Positions 7,071-14,220 of a stretch of DNA of 21,177 nucleotides are shown piece by piece. The stretch is from JAAYYF01 sp040255585 (GTDB lineage Bacteria > Deinococcota > Deinococci > Deinococcales > Trueperaceae). Location of the stretch: positions 1 through 21,177 of the forward strand of contig JBDZVI010000055.1 of the NCBI GenBank assembly GCA_040255585.1. Direction: 5' to 3'. Position numbers and translations under genes: made by a program. How positions within the stretch are numbered: position 1 is the first letter of the stretch; every line of letters begins with the position of its first letter. Below the pieces are notes generated by a model that was not told the DNA's origin, ran no database searches, and saw only the letters and a list, made by a program, of their open reading frames with translations.

Positions 7071-7983
7071 ACTTAACCCGCGGGTCGATGACGCCGTACA
7101 TGAGGTCGATGCCCAGGTTCACAAGGGCGAAGAGGAGCGCGAAGACGATGACGAGGCCCTGCACGACCGGGTAGTCGCGCGCGAAGATGGAATCGACGAG
7201 GAGCCGCCCGAGCCCCGGCCACGCGAACACCGTCTCGGTCAGGATGGCGCCCCCCAGCAACTCGCCGAACTGCAAGCCGATGACGGTGATGACGGGCGCC
7301 AACGCGTTCCGCATGGCGTGGCGCCACACGACGGCCGGAGGAGACACGCCCTTGGAGCGGGCCGTGCGCACGTAGTCCTGGTGGAGGACCTCAAGCATGC
7401 TCGACCTTGTTATGCGGGCCACGAACGCCATCGAGAAGAAGGCCAGAGTAACGGCCGGGAGTATCACGGCCAGCACGCCGTCCGCCCCGGCCGCGGGCAG
7501 CCAGCGTAGGCGTATGGAGAAGAGGATTATGAGCATCAGCCCGAGCCAGTAGACGGGCATGCTGATGCCGAACAGCACCACGGTAGACACGAGCAGATCA
7601 GGCAGGCGCCCCGCCCGCACGGCCGCGAAGGCGCCGAGCGGTATGCCGATGAGCACGGCCAGCGCGGTGCTGACCAGGGCGAGCTTCAGCGTGGCGGGGA
7701 AGCGGACGCCGATCTCCAAGGTGACGGCGTTGGAGGTGCGCGCCGAGACGCCGAGGTCGCCCTGCACCAGGTCGGAGACGAAGATGACGCCCTGCTTCAA
7801 GATGGGCTGGTCGAGGCCGAGCCGGGTACGCAGGCGGTCGACCTCCTGCTGAGAGGCGAGCACCCCGGCGATGACCCTGGCCGGGTCGCCTGGCAGCAGG
7901 CGTACGAGCAGGAACACCGTGAGTGCGACGAAGAACACCGTCACCACGACGCCGATGACCCGCTGGATGATGTACGAGGTCAA
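7063..7983 (-). CDS. ABC transporter permease, oligopeptide/dipeptide/nickel type (DppB-like)
   Basis: A 306-residue permease with the characteristic DppB start (IIQRVIGVVVTVFFVALTVFL, then RLLPGDPARVIAG), the EAA loop DYVRTARSKGVSPPAVVWRH, and the C-terminal ETVFAWPGLGRLLVDSIFARDYPVVQ and DPRVKYG. About six membrane helices are present. The start is TTG at 7983 with only a weak GGGTAG upstream; no better start fits the conserved N-terminus. It is separated from the binding-protein gene by 184 bp of hairpin-rich DNA and overlaps the DppC-like gene by 8 nt. It acts in the inner membrane as half of the translocation channel. Confidence 0.93.
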   Translation of the reverse strand: MTSYIIQRVIGVVVTVFFVALTVFLLVRLLPGDPARVIAGVLASQQEVDRLRTRLGLDQPILKQGVIFVSDLVQGDLGVSARTSNAVTLEIGVRFPATLKLALVSTALAVLIGIPLGAFAAVRAGRLPDLLVSTVVLFGISMPVYWLGLMLIILFSIRLRWLPAAGADGVLAVILPAVTLAFFSMAFVARITRSSMLEVLHQDYVRTARSKGVSPPAVVWRHAMRNALAPVITVIGLQFGELLGGAILTETVFAWPGLGRLLVDSIFARDYPVVQGLVIVFALLFALVNLGIDLMYGVIDPRVKYG

Positions 7984-8027
7984 GCTACCCGTTCCCGCCG
8001 CTGCTCTAGGCGCTCACTCACGGTCGT

Positions 8028-8109
8028 GTCGGCCCTCGCCGGCTCGCTGCCGGCTCCGTTGGCCCGACCCTGTGACGAGTCCCGGGTCTATGTGGAGCCC
8101 GGGGCTCGT
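8028..8109 (-). repeat. Two further inverted repeats in the dppA-dppB intercistronic gap
   Basis: 8028-8068 pairs GTCGGCC with GGCCCGAC (one bulge) around two GCCGGC copies 5 nt apart. 8075-8109 pairs ACGAG...CCCGGG with CCCGGG...CTCGT, with one or two mismatches depending on strand. With the perfect stem at 8117-8158 they make three successive hairpins over 130 bp. The gap has no ORF that I can support. Confidence 0.5.
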
Positions 8110-8116
8110 TCCGAAC

Positions 8117-8158
8117 CCGGTCCGTGGAGCCGCGCAAGGTCGCGGCTCCACGGACCGG
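8117..8158 (-). terminator. Perfect 18-bp hairpin just after the binding-protein gene
   Basis: CCGGTCCGTGGAGCCGCG (8117-8134) is fully complementary to 8141-8158, with a 6-nt loop. The stem begins 9 nt after the stop of the binding-protein gene (8168) and 134 nt before the DppB-like start. No U-run follows on either strand. The position fits an intercistronic stabiliser or partial terminator that keeps binding-protein mRNA in excess over permease mRNA, as known for REP-type elements behind malE. The stem is seen; the role is inferred. Confidence 0.65.
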
Positions 8159-8167
8159 CAACCTGCC

Positions 8168-9703
8168 TCAGTCGGCAGGATGCGCGTAGAGCGCGTAGAA
8201 CTTCTCGTTCGGCAGGCCGGTGATGTTGGTGACCTTGGCCGAGTGCACCATGGGGAAGCGCTGGACCCAGAGGAAGATCCAGGGAGCGTCGTTCCAGATG
8301 ATCTCCGACGCCTGTGCGTAGAGTTCGGCGCGCGCGGCGTCGTCGCTGGTGGAGTTGCCCTCGGCTATGAGCCGCTCGGCCTCGGGGTTCGTGTAGAACG
8401 AGGTGGCGAGGCCCGCCGGCGGGTGCTGTGAAGCCATGAACTGCAGGAACTGTTGCGACGCGTCCATGTAGGCGGGCGCCCAACCCAGGAAGTGGAGCTG
8501 GGTCTCGTTCTCGGCAGCGGGCTTGGTCATGGTGGCCACGTACGAGGGCCAGTCCATGGTGCGCACGTTGGCCGTGATGCCGACGTCGGCGAGGTAGTTG
8601 GCGATGGCCTGCGACGCGGGGAAGTCCTGCACGTAGCGTCCCGTCGGCGACATAAAGTCGAGGACGAGGTCTCCCGGGGCCACCCCGGCCTCGGCGAGGA
8701 GTTCGCGCGCCCGATCGGGGTCGTACTCGTACTCGCCGATGGAGCGATAGCCGAAGAGGCTGTCGGCCATGGGTGCGTCCATGACGTCGGCAGCTCCGAA
8801 GAGGATGCCGTCGACGATGGCTTCCTTGTCAACCGCGTAGTTGAGCGCCTGCCTCACGCGCACGTCGTCGAGCTTAGGCTTGGTGGTGTTGATGACGATG
8901 AAGATCGTGCGATCGCTCGGTCCGTAGACCACCTCGACGGCGGGGTTGGCGTTCAGTGCCGGGATATCCGAGACGGGTGGCAGGATGATCAGGTCGACCT
9001 GACCGGCCAGCAGCAGGCTCTCGCGCGTGGTGGCCTCGGGAACGACGTGGAACACGACGTGCTCGTAATAGGGGAGCTCGCCCCAGTAGCCGTCGAAACG
9101 CGTGACCTCGATGCGGTCGCCGAACGCTCGCGACGTGAACGTGTACGGTCCGGTCCCTACGGGGTGGGTGATGTTGGCGTACGAGTTGCCTTCGAGGTCG
9201 ATGGAGGCCGGTGAGATCATGGCGGCCGTGCTTTGCGTCAGGGCGCCAGTGAGGTACGGGGCCGGCTGCTTCAGGTTGAAACGCACGTGGTGCTCGTCGA
9301 GCGCCTCGACGCTGTCGATGACCGCGTACGGCCCGCGCCGCGGCACGTTGACTTCGGGGTCGAGAAGGCGGTTGAAGTTCCACACGACCGTGTCAGCCGT
9401 GAACGCCGAGCCGTCGTGGAACACGACTCCTTCGCGCAGCGTCATATCGAGTTGCAGCCCGTCGGCCGACGATTCCCAAGCGGTGGCGAGCACCGGCACC
9501 AACGTGCCCGTCTCGTCGATGCCAGTGAGGGTTTGGGCCATGTAGTCGATGATGTTGTCGATCGTCGTGGTGGTGCCCTGCGCCGGATCTAGTGAGTCGG
9601 CGTCCACGCCGATGGCGATGCGGAACGTGTCCTGCGCGAACGCCGAGCCGGCGAACAACAACAGAACAGCTACCAGGGCCCTCGTAACGGAACGAAAACG
9701 CAT
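8168..9703 (-). CDS. ABC transporter substrate-binding protein, family 5 (DppA/OppA-like)
   Basis: A 511-residue SBP_bac_5 protein of normal length. The signal peptide is residues 1-23 (core VAVLLLFAG, cleavage AFA-Q) without a lipobox cysteine, so it should be a soluble periplasmic protein. Family landmarks are DADSLDPAQ near the N-terminus, LREGVVFHDGSAFTADTVVW, HPVGTGPYTFTS, and DVRVRQALNYAVDKEAIVDG. It binds a peptide or related solute and hands it to the permeases downstream. A good Shine-Dalgarno GGGAGG (9710-9715) lies 6 nt before the ATG. It heads the operon and is followed by the strong hairpin at 8117-8158. The ligand could be peptides, nickel chelates, glutathione or sugars; the sequence read by eye does not decide. 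Confidence 0.92.
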   Translation of the reverse strand: MRFRSVTRALVAVLLLFAGSAFAQDTFRIAIGVDADSLDPAQGTTTTIDNIIDYMAQTLTGIDETGTLVPVLATAWESSADGLQLDMTLREGVVFHDGSAFTADTVVWNFNRLLDPEVNVPRRGPYAVIDSVEALDEHHVRFNLKQPAPYLTGALTQSTAAMISPASIDLEGNSYANITHPVGTGPYTFTSRAFGDRIEVTRFDGYWGELPYYEHVVFHVVPEATTRESLLLAGQVDLIILPPVSDIPALNANPAVEVVYGPSDRTIFIVINTTKPKLDDVRVRQALNYAVDKEAIVDGILFGAADVMDAPMADSLFGYRSIGEYEYDPDRARELLAEAGVAPGDLVLDFMSPTGRYVQDFPASQAIANYLADVGITANVRTMDWPSYVATMTKPAAENETQLHFLGWAPAYMDASQQFLQFMASQHPPAGLATSFYTNPEAERLIAEGNSTSDDAARAELYAQASEIIWNDAPWIFLWVQRFPMVHSAKVTNITGLPNEKFYALYAHPAD

Positions 9704-9718
9704 GTGGCACCTCCCAGA

Positions 9719-9765
9719 GCTATGACGACAATCTTTTGTTCTAGATAGTCATATCAGGTATCGGG
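9719..9765 (-). promoter_or_regulatory. AT-rich promoter region of the peptide ABC operon
   Basis: This short stretch is much richer in A and T than its surroundings and lies just upstream of the Shine-Dalgarno site. ATGAC (9722-9726) and GTCAT (9748-9752) form outer inverted arms. TATCTA on the minus strand is a possible -10. I cannot place a convincing -35. Confidence 0.35.
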
Positions 9766-9804
9766 CCGGGAGGTGGTGCCTCGGGGGGCGATCGCCACGA
9801 GAAC

Positions 9805-9831
9805 CGGGTGCCGCGACGGCGTCGACACCCG
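9805..9831 (-). terminator. Hairpin after the lplBA operon
   Basis: CGGGTG (9805-9810) pairs with CACCCG (9826-9831), and the inner CGAC (9814-9817) pairs with GTCG (9821-9824). The hairpin starts 24 nt after the lplA stop. There is no U-run, so intrinsic termination is plausible but weak. Confidence 0.4.
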
Positions 9832-9854
9832 TGGATGATCGGCGCTCGTAAGCG

Positions 9855-10658
9855 TCAGGGCAACAGGTACCGCCACTCGTCTGACAGGAACTTCTCCTTG
9901 GCGAGCGCCTCTGCCCTGGTGAGCTCGTCGGTCGTGAGCTCGCCGCCAGTCAGTCCCCGGAGGTCCGCGAACGTCTCGACGAGCCGGTCTATCACGACCT
10001 GACGGGGCAACTGCGTCTGCTGGCGCAGCGGCGCCACGCGCTTGTTGGCGCTCACGCTGCCCTTGTCCGATAGCTTCTCGCGGCCGATGCGCAGGACCTC
10101 GAGCATCTTGGCCGGGTCCATGTCGTAGGCCATGGTCACGTGGTGCAGCACCGCACCGCCCCGCCGCGTCTGGGCCGCGCCGCCGATCTTGCCGGCGGTG
10201 GAGGAGATGTCGTTGATGGGCACGTACTCGGCCTCCACGCCGAGCGAGCGCAGACCCTGTATGACCCACTCGTCCATGAAGGCGTATGAGTCGATGAACG
10301 ACAGGCCCCTCACGAGCGAGTCGGGCGCGTAGATCGAGTACGTGATGGCGTTCTGCGGCTCGATGAACATGGCCCCGCCGCCGGTGATGCGCCGCATGAC
10401 GGTGATGTCGTGCCTGGCCGCGCCATCCGGGTCGACCTCGTTGCGCACGGACTGGAAGCGCCCGAGGATGACGGCGTTGGAAGCCCACTCCCAGATCCGG
10501 AGCGTCGGCTTCCTATGCCCCGAGCCGACCTCGTAGGTGAGCACCTCGTCGAGCGCCATGTGGAGCTCCGGCGCCTGCGCACCCGTGCGGATGAGCTGCC
10601 AGTCGAGCTCGTTCCAACGGGGGCGGAAGCGGGCGAAGCGGTCGGTATCGGTGCTCAC
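9855..10658 (-). CDS. lplA: Lipoate-protein ligase, catalytic domain (LplA)
   Basis: A 267-residue BPL/LplA/LipB-fold enzyme. The adenylate-forming loop RRITGGGAMFIEPQN (89-103) and the lysine loop NDISSTAGKIGGAAQTRR (149-166, Lys157 the likely lipoyl-AMP contact), followed by HH (172-173), are the family signatures. The place where octanoyltransferase LipM carries its catalytic Cys has none here, which favours an ATP-dependent ligase. The protein lacks the C-terminal accessory domain of E. coli LplA; that part is encoded by the gene immediately upstream, overlapping by 4 nt (GTGA). Together they would activate lipoate with ATP and attach it to a lysine of 2-oxoacid dehydrogenase E2 subunits or GcvH. 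The start is GTG at 10658. Octanoate could be the real substrate. Confidence 0.87.
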   Translation of the reverse strand: MSTDTDRFARFRPRWNELDWQLIRTGAQAPELHMALDEVLTYEVGSGHRKPTLRIWEWASNAVILGRFQSVRNEVDPDGAARHDITVMRRITGGGAMFIEPQNAITYSIYAPDSLVRGLSFIDSYAFMDEWVIQGLRSLGVEAEYVPINDISSTAGKIGGAAQTRRGGAVLHHVTMAYDMDPAKMLEVLRIGREKLSDKGSVSANKRVAPLRQQTQLPRQVVIDRLVETFADLRGLTGGELTTDELTRAEALAKEKFLSDEWRYLLP

Positions 10659-10960
10659 AGGCGCTCCCTCGGGCTGCCGTCCGTCACGGCGCGGCGTACG
10701 GCCTTGCCGACCCCGCGCGCGTCGAAGCCGATCAGCATCGCGTCAGGCGCGAGCGCCTCGTCTATGCGGGTCGCCAGGTCGTCCTCGCTCGCGTCGACGG
10801 GAGTGCCCGTCAAGGCGGCCACGATGTCGTCGAGCGCCTCGGGGGGCTCGAGGAAGAAGTCGCCGCTGACGTGGACTTCGGCCAGGTACCCGTCCCGCAG
10901 CTCCAGGTCGACCACGACCAGCTTGCCGCCGGGTTGCTTGAACTCGCCGTGAAGGGGCAT
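10655..10960 (-). CDS. lplB: Lipoate-protein ligase accessory domain protein (LplB)
   Basis: A 101-residue protein matching the C-terminal accessory domain of lipoate-protein ligases. It has the FKQPGGKLVVVDLELRDGYL start (K-x-P-G-G-K-L hallmark), then VHVSGDFFLEPPEALDDIVAAL and a C-terminal LIGFDARGVGKAVRRAV. In bipartite enzymes such as the Thermoplasma one, this subunit is required for forming the lipoyl-adenylate. It is placed before lplA and overlaps it by 4 nt, so the two are surely co-translated. The ATG at 10960 has no Shine-Dalgarno site but has TAACAT 7 nt upstream, fitting a leaderless mRNA. A longer reading frame upstream looks like non-coding sequence and was not used. Confidence 0.85.
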   Translation of the reverse strand: MPLHGEFKQPGGKLVVVDLELRDGYLAEVHVSGDFFLEPPEALDDIVAALTGTPVDASEDDLATRIDEALAPDAMLIGFDARGVGKAVRRAVTDGSPRERL

Positions 10961-10967
10961 GGGGACG

Positions 10968-10973
10968 ATGTTA
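10968..10973 (-). promoter_or_regulatory. Leaderless -10 box (TAACAT) of lplBA
   Basis: TAACAT on the minus strand lies 7 nt before the ATG at 10960, matching the TANNNT leaderless layout of Deinococcus. It supports the chosen start of lplB. Confidence 0.5.
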
Positions 10974-10996
10974 CCGTCACCGCGTCTGCCGTCGGG

Positions 10997-11010
10997 TTGA
11001 CCAGGGTCAA
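10997..11010. promoter_or_regulatory. TTGACC-AG-GGTCAA inverted repeat between divergent genes
   Basis: Perfect 6-bp arms around a 2-bp centre lie in the 88-bp gap between lplB (minus) and the membrane protein gene (plus). Each arm also looks like a -35 hexamer (TTGACC), but neither has a good -10 at 16-18 bp. It is a possible operator shared by both directions. Confidence 0.3.
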
Positions 11011-11048
11011 AGCCGAGTGAACGACTCAGGACTACGCTGCGGCTGACC

Positions 11049-11993
11049 ATGGCAGACTCAACCGCACCCTTCATCCCCGCGGTCGCCGGCGATACGGCGG
11101 CGCGCCTCGAAGTTGGCGTCGAGGTCAGGACCGAGACGCCTTTCCTCCCGAGAGCAGCGTTCTTCCTCATCTCCGTGGCCTCCTTCGTAGGCGTGTACTT
11201 CACCGGCAGGCTCCACGGGCTCGAGGGCGTCGGACTCGTATGGCGGTGGCTCCAGTTCTGGGGGTTGGCGCTCACGTCGGGCATGCTCGCCTGGCGCCTC
11301 CTGTACTTGCGGCGCTCCGAGGCCGGCCTGCACGGCGAACGCGTTCTGGCACTCTTCGACGACCTCCTGGCGCGTGTGCGCGTGCTGCGCCGCTTCCTGG
11401 TCCCGCTCCTCCTGGTTGGCGCGCCGGCGCCCTGGTTCGTCCCCTACCTGACCGCGTGGCAGGCTGCGGCGCTGACGTGCGTGAGCCTGCTGGCGGCGCT
11501 TGCCCTCCTCGGCGCGCATGAGCACCGCGTGGCCGCGTCCACCGCGTTCCTGTCCGGGTTGGCCGGCCTCGTCGTGTGGGGCTGGGTGGACAGCTCTGGC
11601 TTGGTCTCGCTCGCTGCGGTCAGGACCGTGCACCTCTGGGCTTTCGCCGCCTGGCTCGGGGGAGCGCTCTTCAACCTCGGCGCGGCCGTGCCGGCGGGGC
11701 GGCGCAACGCCAACCTCGACGCCGTGGTGGCCGGCGCGCGCCAGTTGGAGCGCTTCAGGTGGGTCGTGCGGGTAGCCTTGCCGACCGTCATCCTCACCGG
11801 GGTATGGATGGCGCTGAGGTACGGGGGTCTCACGAGCTCGTTCTGGCTCGGAGGACTAGGGCTTCTCATACCCCTCAAGCTCGTGCTCATCCTCGCTCTT
11901 GTCGTCATCTTCATCACCTGCCCGCTCTACCGTGCCTGCTCGCCCGTCCGTGGGGTCTGCAACCTCGACGACCTCGGAGCGAGTGGCGATTGA
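11049..11993 (+). CDS. Polytopic membrane protein, CopD-like C-terminal half
   Basis: A 314-residue integral membrane protein with about eight hydrophobic segments (roughly 36-53, 66-86, 114-128, 136-155, 163-181, 190-212, 240-258 and 268-290). The part VRTVHLWAFAAWLGGALFNL (191-210), then RWVVRVALPTVILTGVWMAL and PLKLVLILALVVIFI, resembles the CopD/DUF2269 group of membrane proteins, where the histidine is a haem or metal ligand candidate. The C-terminal tail after the last helix holds three cysteines (291, 297, 304), an unusual feature. The gene ends just before the TusA-like gene, so both likely form one unit and may share a redox, metal or sulfur role. No Shine-Dalgarno site is evident; TACGCT lies 10 nt upstream. 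The function is not established, and the CopD likeness is by eye. Confidence 0.7.
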   Translation: MADSTAPFIPAVAGDTAARLEVGVEVRTETPFLPRAAFFLISVASFVGVYFTGRLHGLEGVGLVWRWLQFWGLALTSGMLAWRLLYLRRSEAGLHGERVLALFDDLLARVRVLRRFLVPLLLVGAPAPWFVPYLTAWQAAALTCVSLLAALALLGAHEHRVAASTAFLSGLAGLVVWGWVDSSGLVSLAAVRTVHLWAFAAWLGGALFNLGAAVPAGRRNANLDAVVAGARQLERFRWVVRVALPTVILTGVWMALRYGGLTSSFWLGGLGLLIPLKLVLILALVVIFITCPLYRACSPVRGVCNLDDLGASGD

Positions 11994-12021
11994 AGGCGCA
12001 CGAGATGGCTGGGAAGCGCAC

Positions 12022-12351
12022 GTGAAGCCGCGTGTGAAGCCGCAGAGCGATGCGGCGCGGCCGGGCGCGGCGGGCGCGGCGGGCACTGTCCATAAACTCG
12101 ACAACCGCGGCTCGCCCTGCTCGCTTGGGCTCCTGCGGGTGAAGCAGCGTCTGGCCGACATGCCGCTGGGCGACGTCCTCGAGGTCGTGACGCGCGACCG
12201 TTTCGCGCCTTACGAGGTGCCCGCCTGGGTTGACCGGCAGGGGTTGCAGCTGGTCTCGCTCGTGCGCTCCGGCTTCTGGCTTTTCGCGACCACCACCTTC
12301 ACGATCCGGAAGACCGTCCTCGTCCTGCCACCCAGGCAGAAGGTGGCTTGA
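12022..12351 (+). CDS. TusA-like sulfurtransferase-family protein with degenerate CPxP motif
   Basis: 109 residues from GTG at 12022. After a low-complexity N-terminus, the core HKLDNRGSPCSLGLLRVKQR (24-43) then LADMPLGDVLEVVTRD matches the TusA/SirA fold: L-D-x-R-G-x-x-C, a helix, and the L-x-V-x-x-x-D strand. The catalytic Cys (residue 33) is kept, but both prolines of the C-P-x-P motif are replaced (C-S-L-G). TusA proteins carry a persulfide for tRNA thiolation, molybdenum cofactor or sulfur oxidation pathways. An alternative GTG at 11983 has GGAG close upstream and would overlap the membrane protein gene by 11 nt. The 3' end overlaps the helicase gene on the other strand by 53 nt. The fold is fairly sure; the role and the start are uncertain. 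Confidence 0.72.
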   Translation: MKPRVKPQSDAARPGAAGAAGTVHKLDNRGSPCSLGLLRVKQRLADMPLGDVLEVVTRDRFAPYEVPAWVDRQGLQLVSLVRSGFWLFATTTFTIRKTVLVLPPRQKVA

Positions 12352-14164
12352 CGGCCGGGCTGTCGCCGCGCCGCGCCATCGCCACGGCCAACCTCAGCAC
12401 GCCGTCCCACCGGCGTCCCAGTTGGCCGGACAGAGGAGCCTTGGCGTGACTCCTCAGCCGCTCTGCGACCGCCCCGCGACGCCCCTCCAGGAACACGTAC
12501 TCGCGCTTGGCGCGAGTCAGGGCCACGAAGAGGACGTTGGCCTCGGCCTCGTCGGCGGTCCTGTCGGCGGCCCTGTCAGCGGCCCTATCGTTGGCACTGT
12601 CGTCTGACCCGTGAGCGGCCTCGTCGTTGGCGGCATGGGCTTCCGCGCCGTTCCCCGCGATGCCGAGTCCTTCGGGCCGCAGGAGGAGCACTCGCTCCGC
12701 TTCCCGCCCCTTCGCTTTATGGATGGTCGAGAGGAGGACGCAGTCGCGGAGGTGCTCCGGCTCGAACAGCTCGCGTGCCACTGCCTCGAGCTCCGCGAAA
12801 GAGAGGACGGGCGGACGCAGGAGTGCCCTGAGGCTCCACTCCGAGCGGCGTTGCTGCGCCGCACGCAGTAGTAGCGCGAGGGCGCGGTGCGAGTCCGCGC
12901 TGGCGGTCAGGCGCTCCGGCAGTGTGGGACTGGTGACGAGCTCATGCTCGAGGCGGAGGTTCTCCTCGCGGGCATGCCGCTCTACCAGCGCAACGGCGGT
13001 CGACGGCAGGCGCTCAGCGCCGGCGAAGACGGTCTGCGCCAACTCCAACGTGCTGCTCAAGACCTCTTCGCCGAGGACCCGCGCAGGCAGCCCGGCCTCG
13101 ACGAGCGCGAAGGCGCAACGCAGCAGCGGCGCGTTGACGCGGCAGAGCACCAGGTCGCCAGGCCGCGCGCCGCGCGCCAGGTTGGCCTCGACACCGAACC
13201 GCACCGAGCCCAACGCGGCGCCCGGAGCCGGCTCCATCTCCGGTGCGAAGCGGCGCGCGAGCATGACGTGCCTCACGGGGCAGCGATACGAGACGGACAG
13301 CGGCAGAACGGTCGCCGCCGTCCGCTGCGCTACCCGCTCAAGCGAGCGACGGTCTGCCCCGGCGAACGCATAGATGGCCTGGCGCGGGTCTCCGACGAAT
13401 AGCGCCCGCGCGCCCTCGTTCACGAGGCGCATGACGAGCTCCAGGCTCATGCGGCTCAGATCCTGCGCCTCGTCGACGCACACGAAGTCGTAGCGGTCGA
13501 GCGGATGAGGGGCCGTGGCGGGGAGATAGACCATGTCGGTGAAGTCCACATCGCCGTGCGCGGCCGCGCTTCTGCCAGCCGCCAGGAGAGGCGTCAACAG
13601 CGCGAACATCGCAGCTAGCGCGCTTCTGGGAACCGGGCTCTCCAAGCCGTAGCGCGCCACGAGGGCGGCGACTCCGGTCACCTCCGTCGGCTCGATCAGC
13701 TCGATCCGGGCGAAGTCCGACAGCTTGGCGAGGAAGTCGGCGACCGGCTCAGACGCGAACTCGGGCGCGCGGGCCTCCAGCAGAGCGAGAGCGAGTCGCC
13801 GGTACTTGTCGGTCGAGGGCGGACCGTTGGCGACAGCCGGGTGGCTGCGCACCAGCGCGGCGCGCCCTAGGGCGTGGATCGTCGTGGCCTCCACGCCCGG
13901 CGGGAGGCGCGCACGCAGTTCGGCTGCCGTGGAGCGGTTGAAGGCGAGGAAGCATGCCTTGGCGCCGGGCGGCAGGCGCCTGGCGACGCCGACGAGCGTG
14001 GTCGTCTTGCCGCTGCCGGCGGTGGCCATGACCAAGCCATGCCGCCGGGTCGCCTCGACGTGCTCGTAGACGGCCCGCTGGTAATGGCTCGGGGTTCCGG
14101 GGGAGGGCGCGGACGACCGTCGTTGACGCCCCGGCCGCCCCTCGACTTCGCTAGGTGCATGCAT
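12299..14164 (-). CDS. UvrD/Rep-like superfamily 1 DNA helicase
   Basis: A 621-residue SF1A helicase. In order: Q-motif region HYQRAVYEHV (27-36), Walker A ATAGSGKTT (47-55), motif Ia AFNRSTAAELRARL, DEAQD (231-235), motif III FVGDPRQAIYAFAGAD (256-271), VSYRCP motif IV (291-296), motif V LSTIHKAKGREAERV (478-492) and motif VI VALTRAKREYVFLE (547-560). It unwinds DNA 3' to 5' using ATP, in repair or replication restart. It is shorter than UvrD (about 720), with reduced 1B/2B subdomains. A polar insert at 505-542 contains tandem R-A-A-D repeats. No Shine-Dalgarno site precedes the ATG; instead a strong hairpin ends 5 nt upstream. No other start keeps the Q-motif region. The exact pathway is unknown. 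Confidence 0.88.
   Translation of the reverse strand: MHAPSEVEGRPGRQRRSSAPSPGTPSHYQRAVYEHVEATRRHGLVMATAGSGKTTTLVGVARRLPPGAKACFLAFNRSTAAELRARLPPGVEATTIHALGRAALVRSHPAVANGPPSTDKYRRLALALLEARAPEFASEPVADFLAKLSDFARIELIEPTEVTGVAALVARYGLESPVPRSALAAMFALLTPLLAAGRSAAAHGDVDFTDMVYLPATAPHPLDRYDFVCVDEAQDLSRMSLELVMRLVNEGARALFVGDPRQAIYAFAGADRRSLERVAQRTAATVLPLSVSYRCPVRHVMLARRFAPEMEPAPGAALGSVRFGVEANLARGARPGDLVLCRVNAPLLRCAFALVEAGLPARVLGEEVLSSTLELAQTVFAGAERLPSTAVALVERHAREENLRLEHELVTSPTLPERLTASADSHRALALLLRAAQQRRSEWSLRALLRPPVLSFAELEAVARELFEPEHLRDCVLLSTIHKAKGREAERVLLLRPEGLGIAGNGAEAHAANDEAAHGSDDSANDRAADRAADRTADEAEANVLFVALTRAKREYVFLEGRRGAVAERLRSHAKAPLSGQLGRRWDGVLRLAVAMARRGDSPAVKPPSAWVAGRGRSSGS
12551..12610. repeat. 12-bp tandem repeat, about 4-5 imperfect copies, inside the helicase gene
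   Basis: Units starting at 12551, 12563, 12575, 12587 and 12599 follow the pattern GTCGGCGGCCCT with increasing drift. On the coding (minus) strand they encode R-A-A-D type units in a linker before motif VI. As a multiple of three, copy-number change would keep the frame. Confidence 0.7.
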
Positions 14165-14169
14165 GAGGA

Positions 14170-14203
14170 GGTCCCGCCCTGAGCATGGCTCTGGGGCGGG
14201 ACC
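14170..14203 (-). promoter_or_regulatory. Strong hairpin immediately before the SF1 helicase start
   Basis: GGTCCCGCCC (14170-14179) and GGGCGGGACC (14194-14203) are perfect 10-bp arms, and GAGC/GCTC pair inside. The stem ends 5 nt before the ATG at 14164. It could hinder ribosome access, end upstream transcription, or both. Confidence 0.5.
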
Positions 14204-14220
14204 TTGACTACGGAAGCTGG

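Noticed and set aside
9787..9796. GGCGATCGCC palindrome resembling the cyanobacterial HIP1 octamer
   Set aside because: It is a single occurrence, expected by chance in GC-rich DNA, with no array.
10961..11284. Upstream in-frame extension of LplB
   Set aside because: The added residues are unlike the accessory domain and overlap the divergent membrane protein gene. The ATG at 10960 has a leaderless -10 box.
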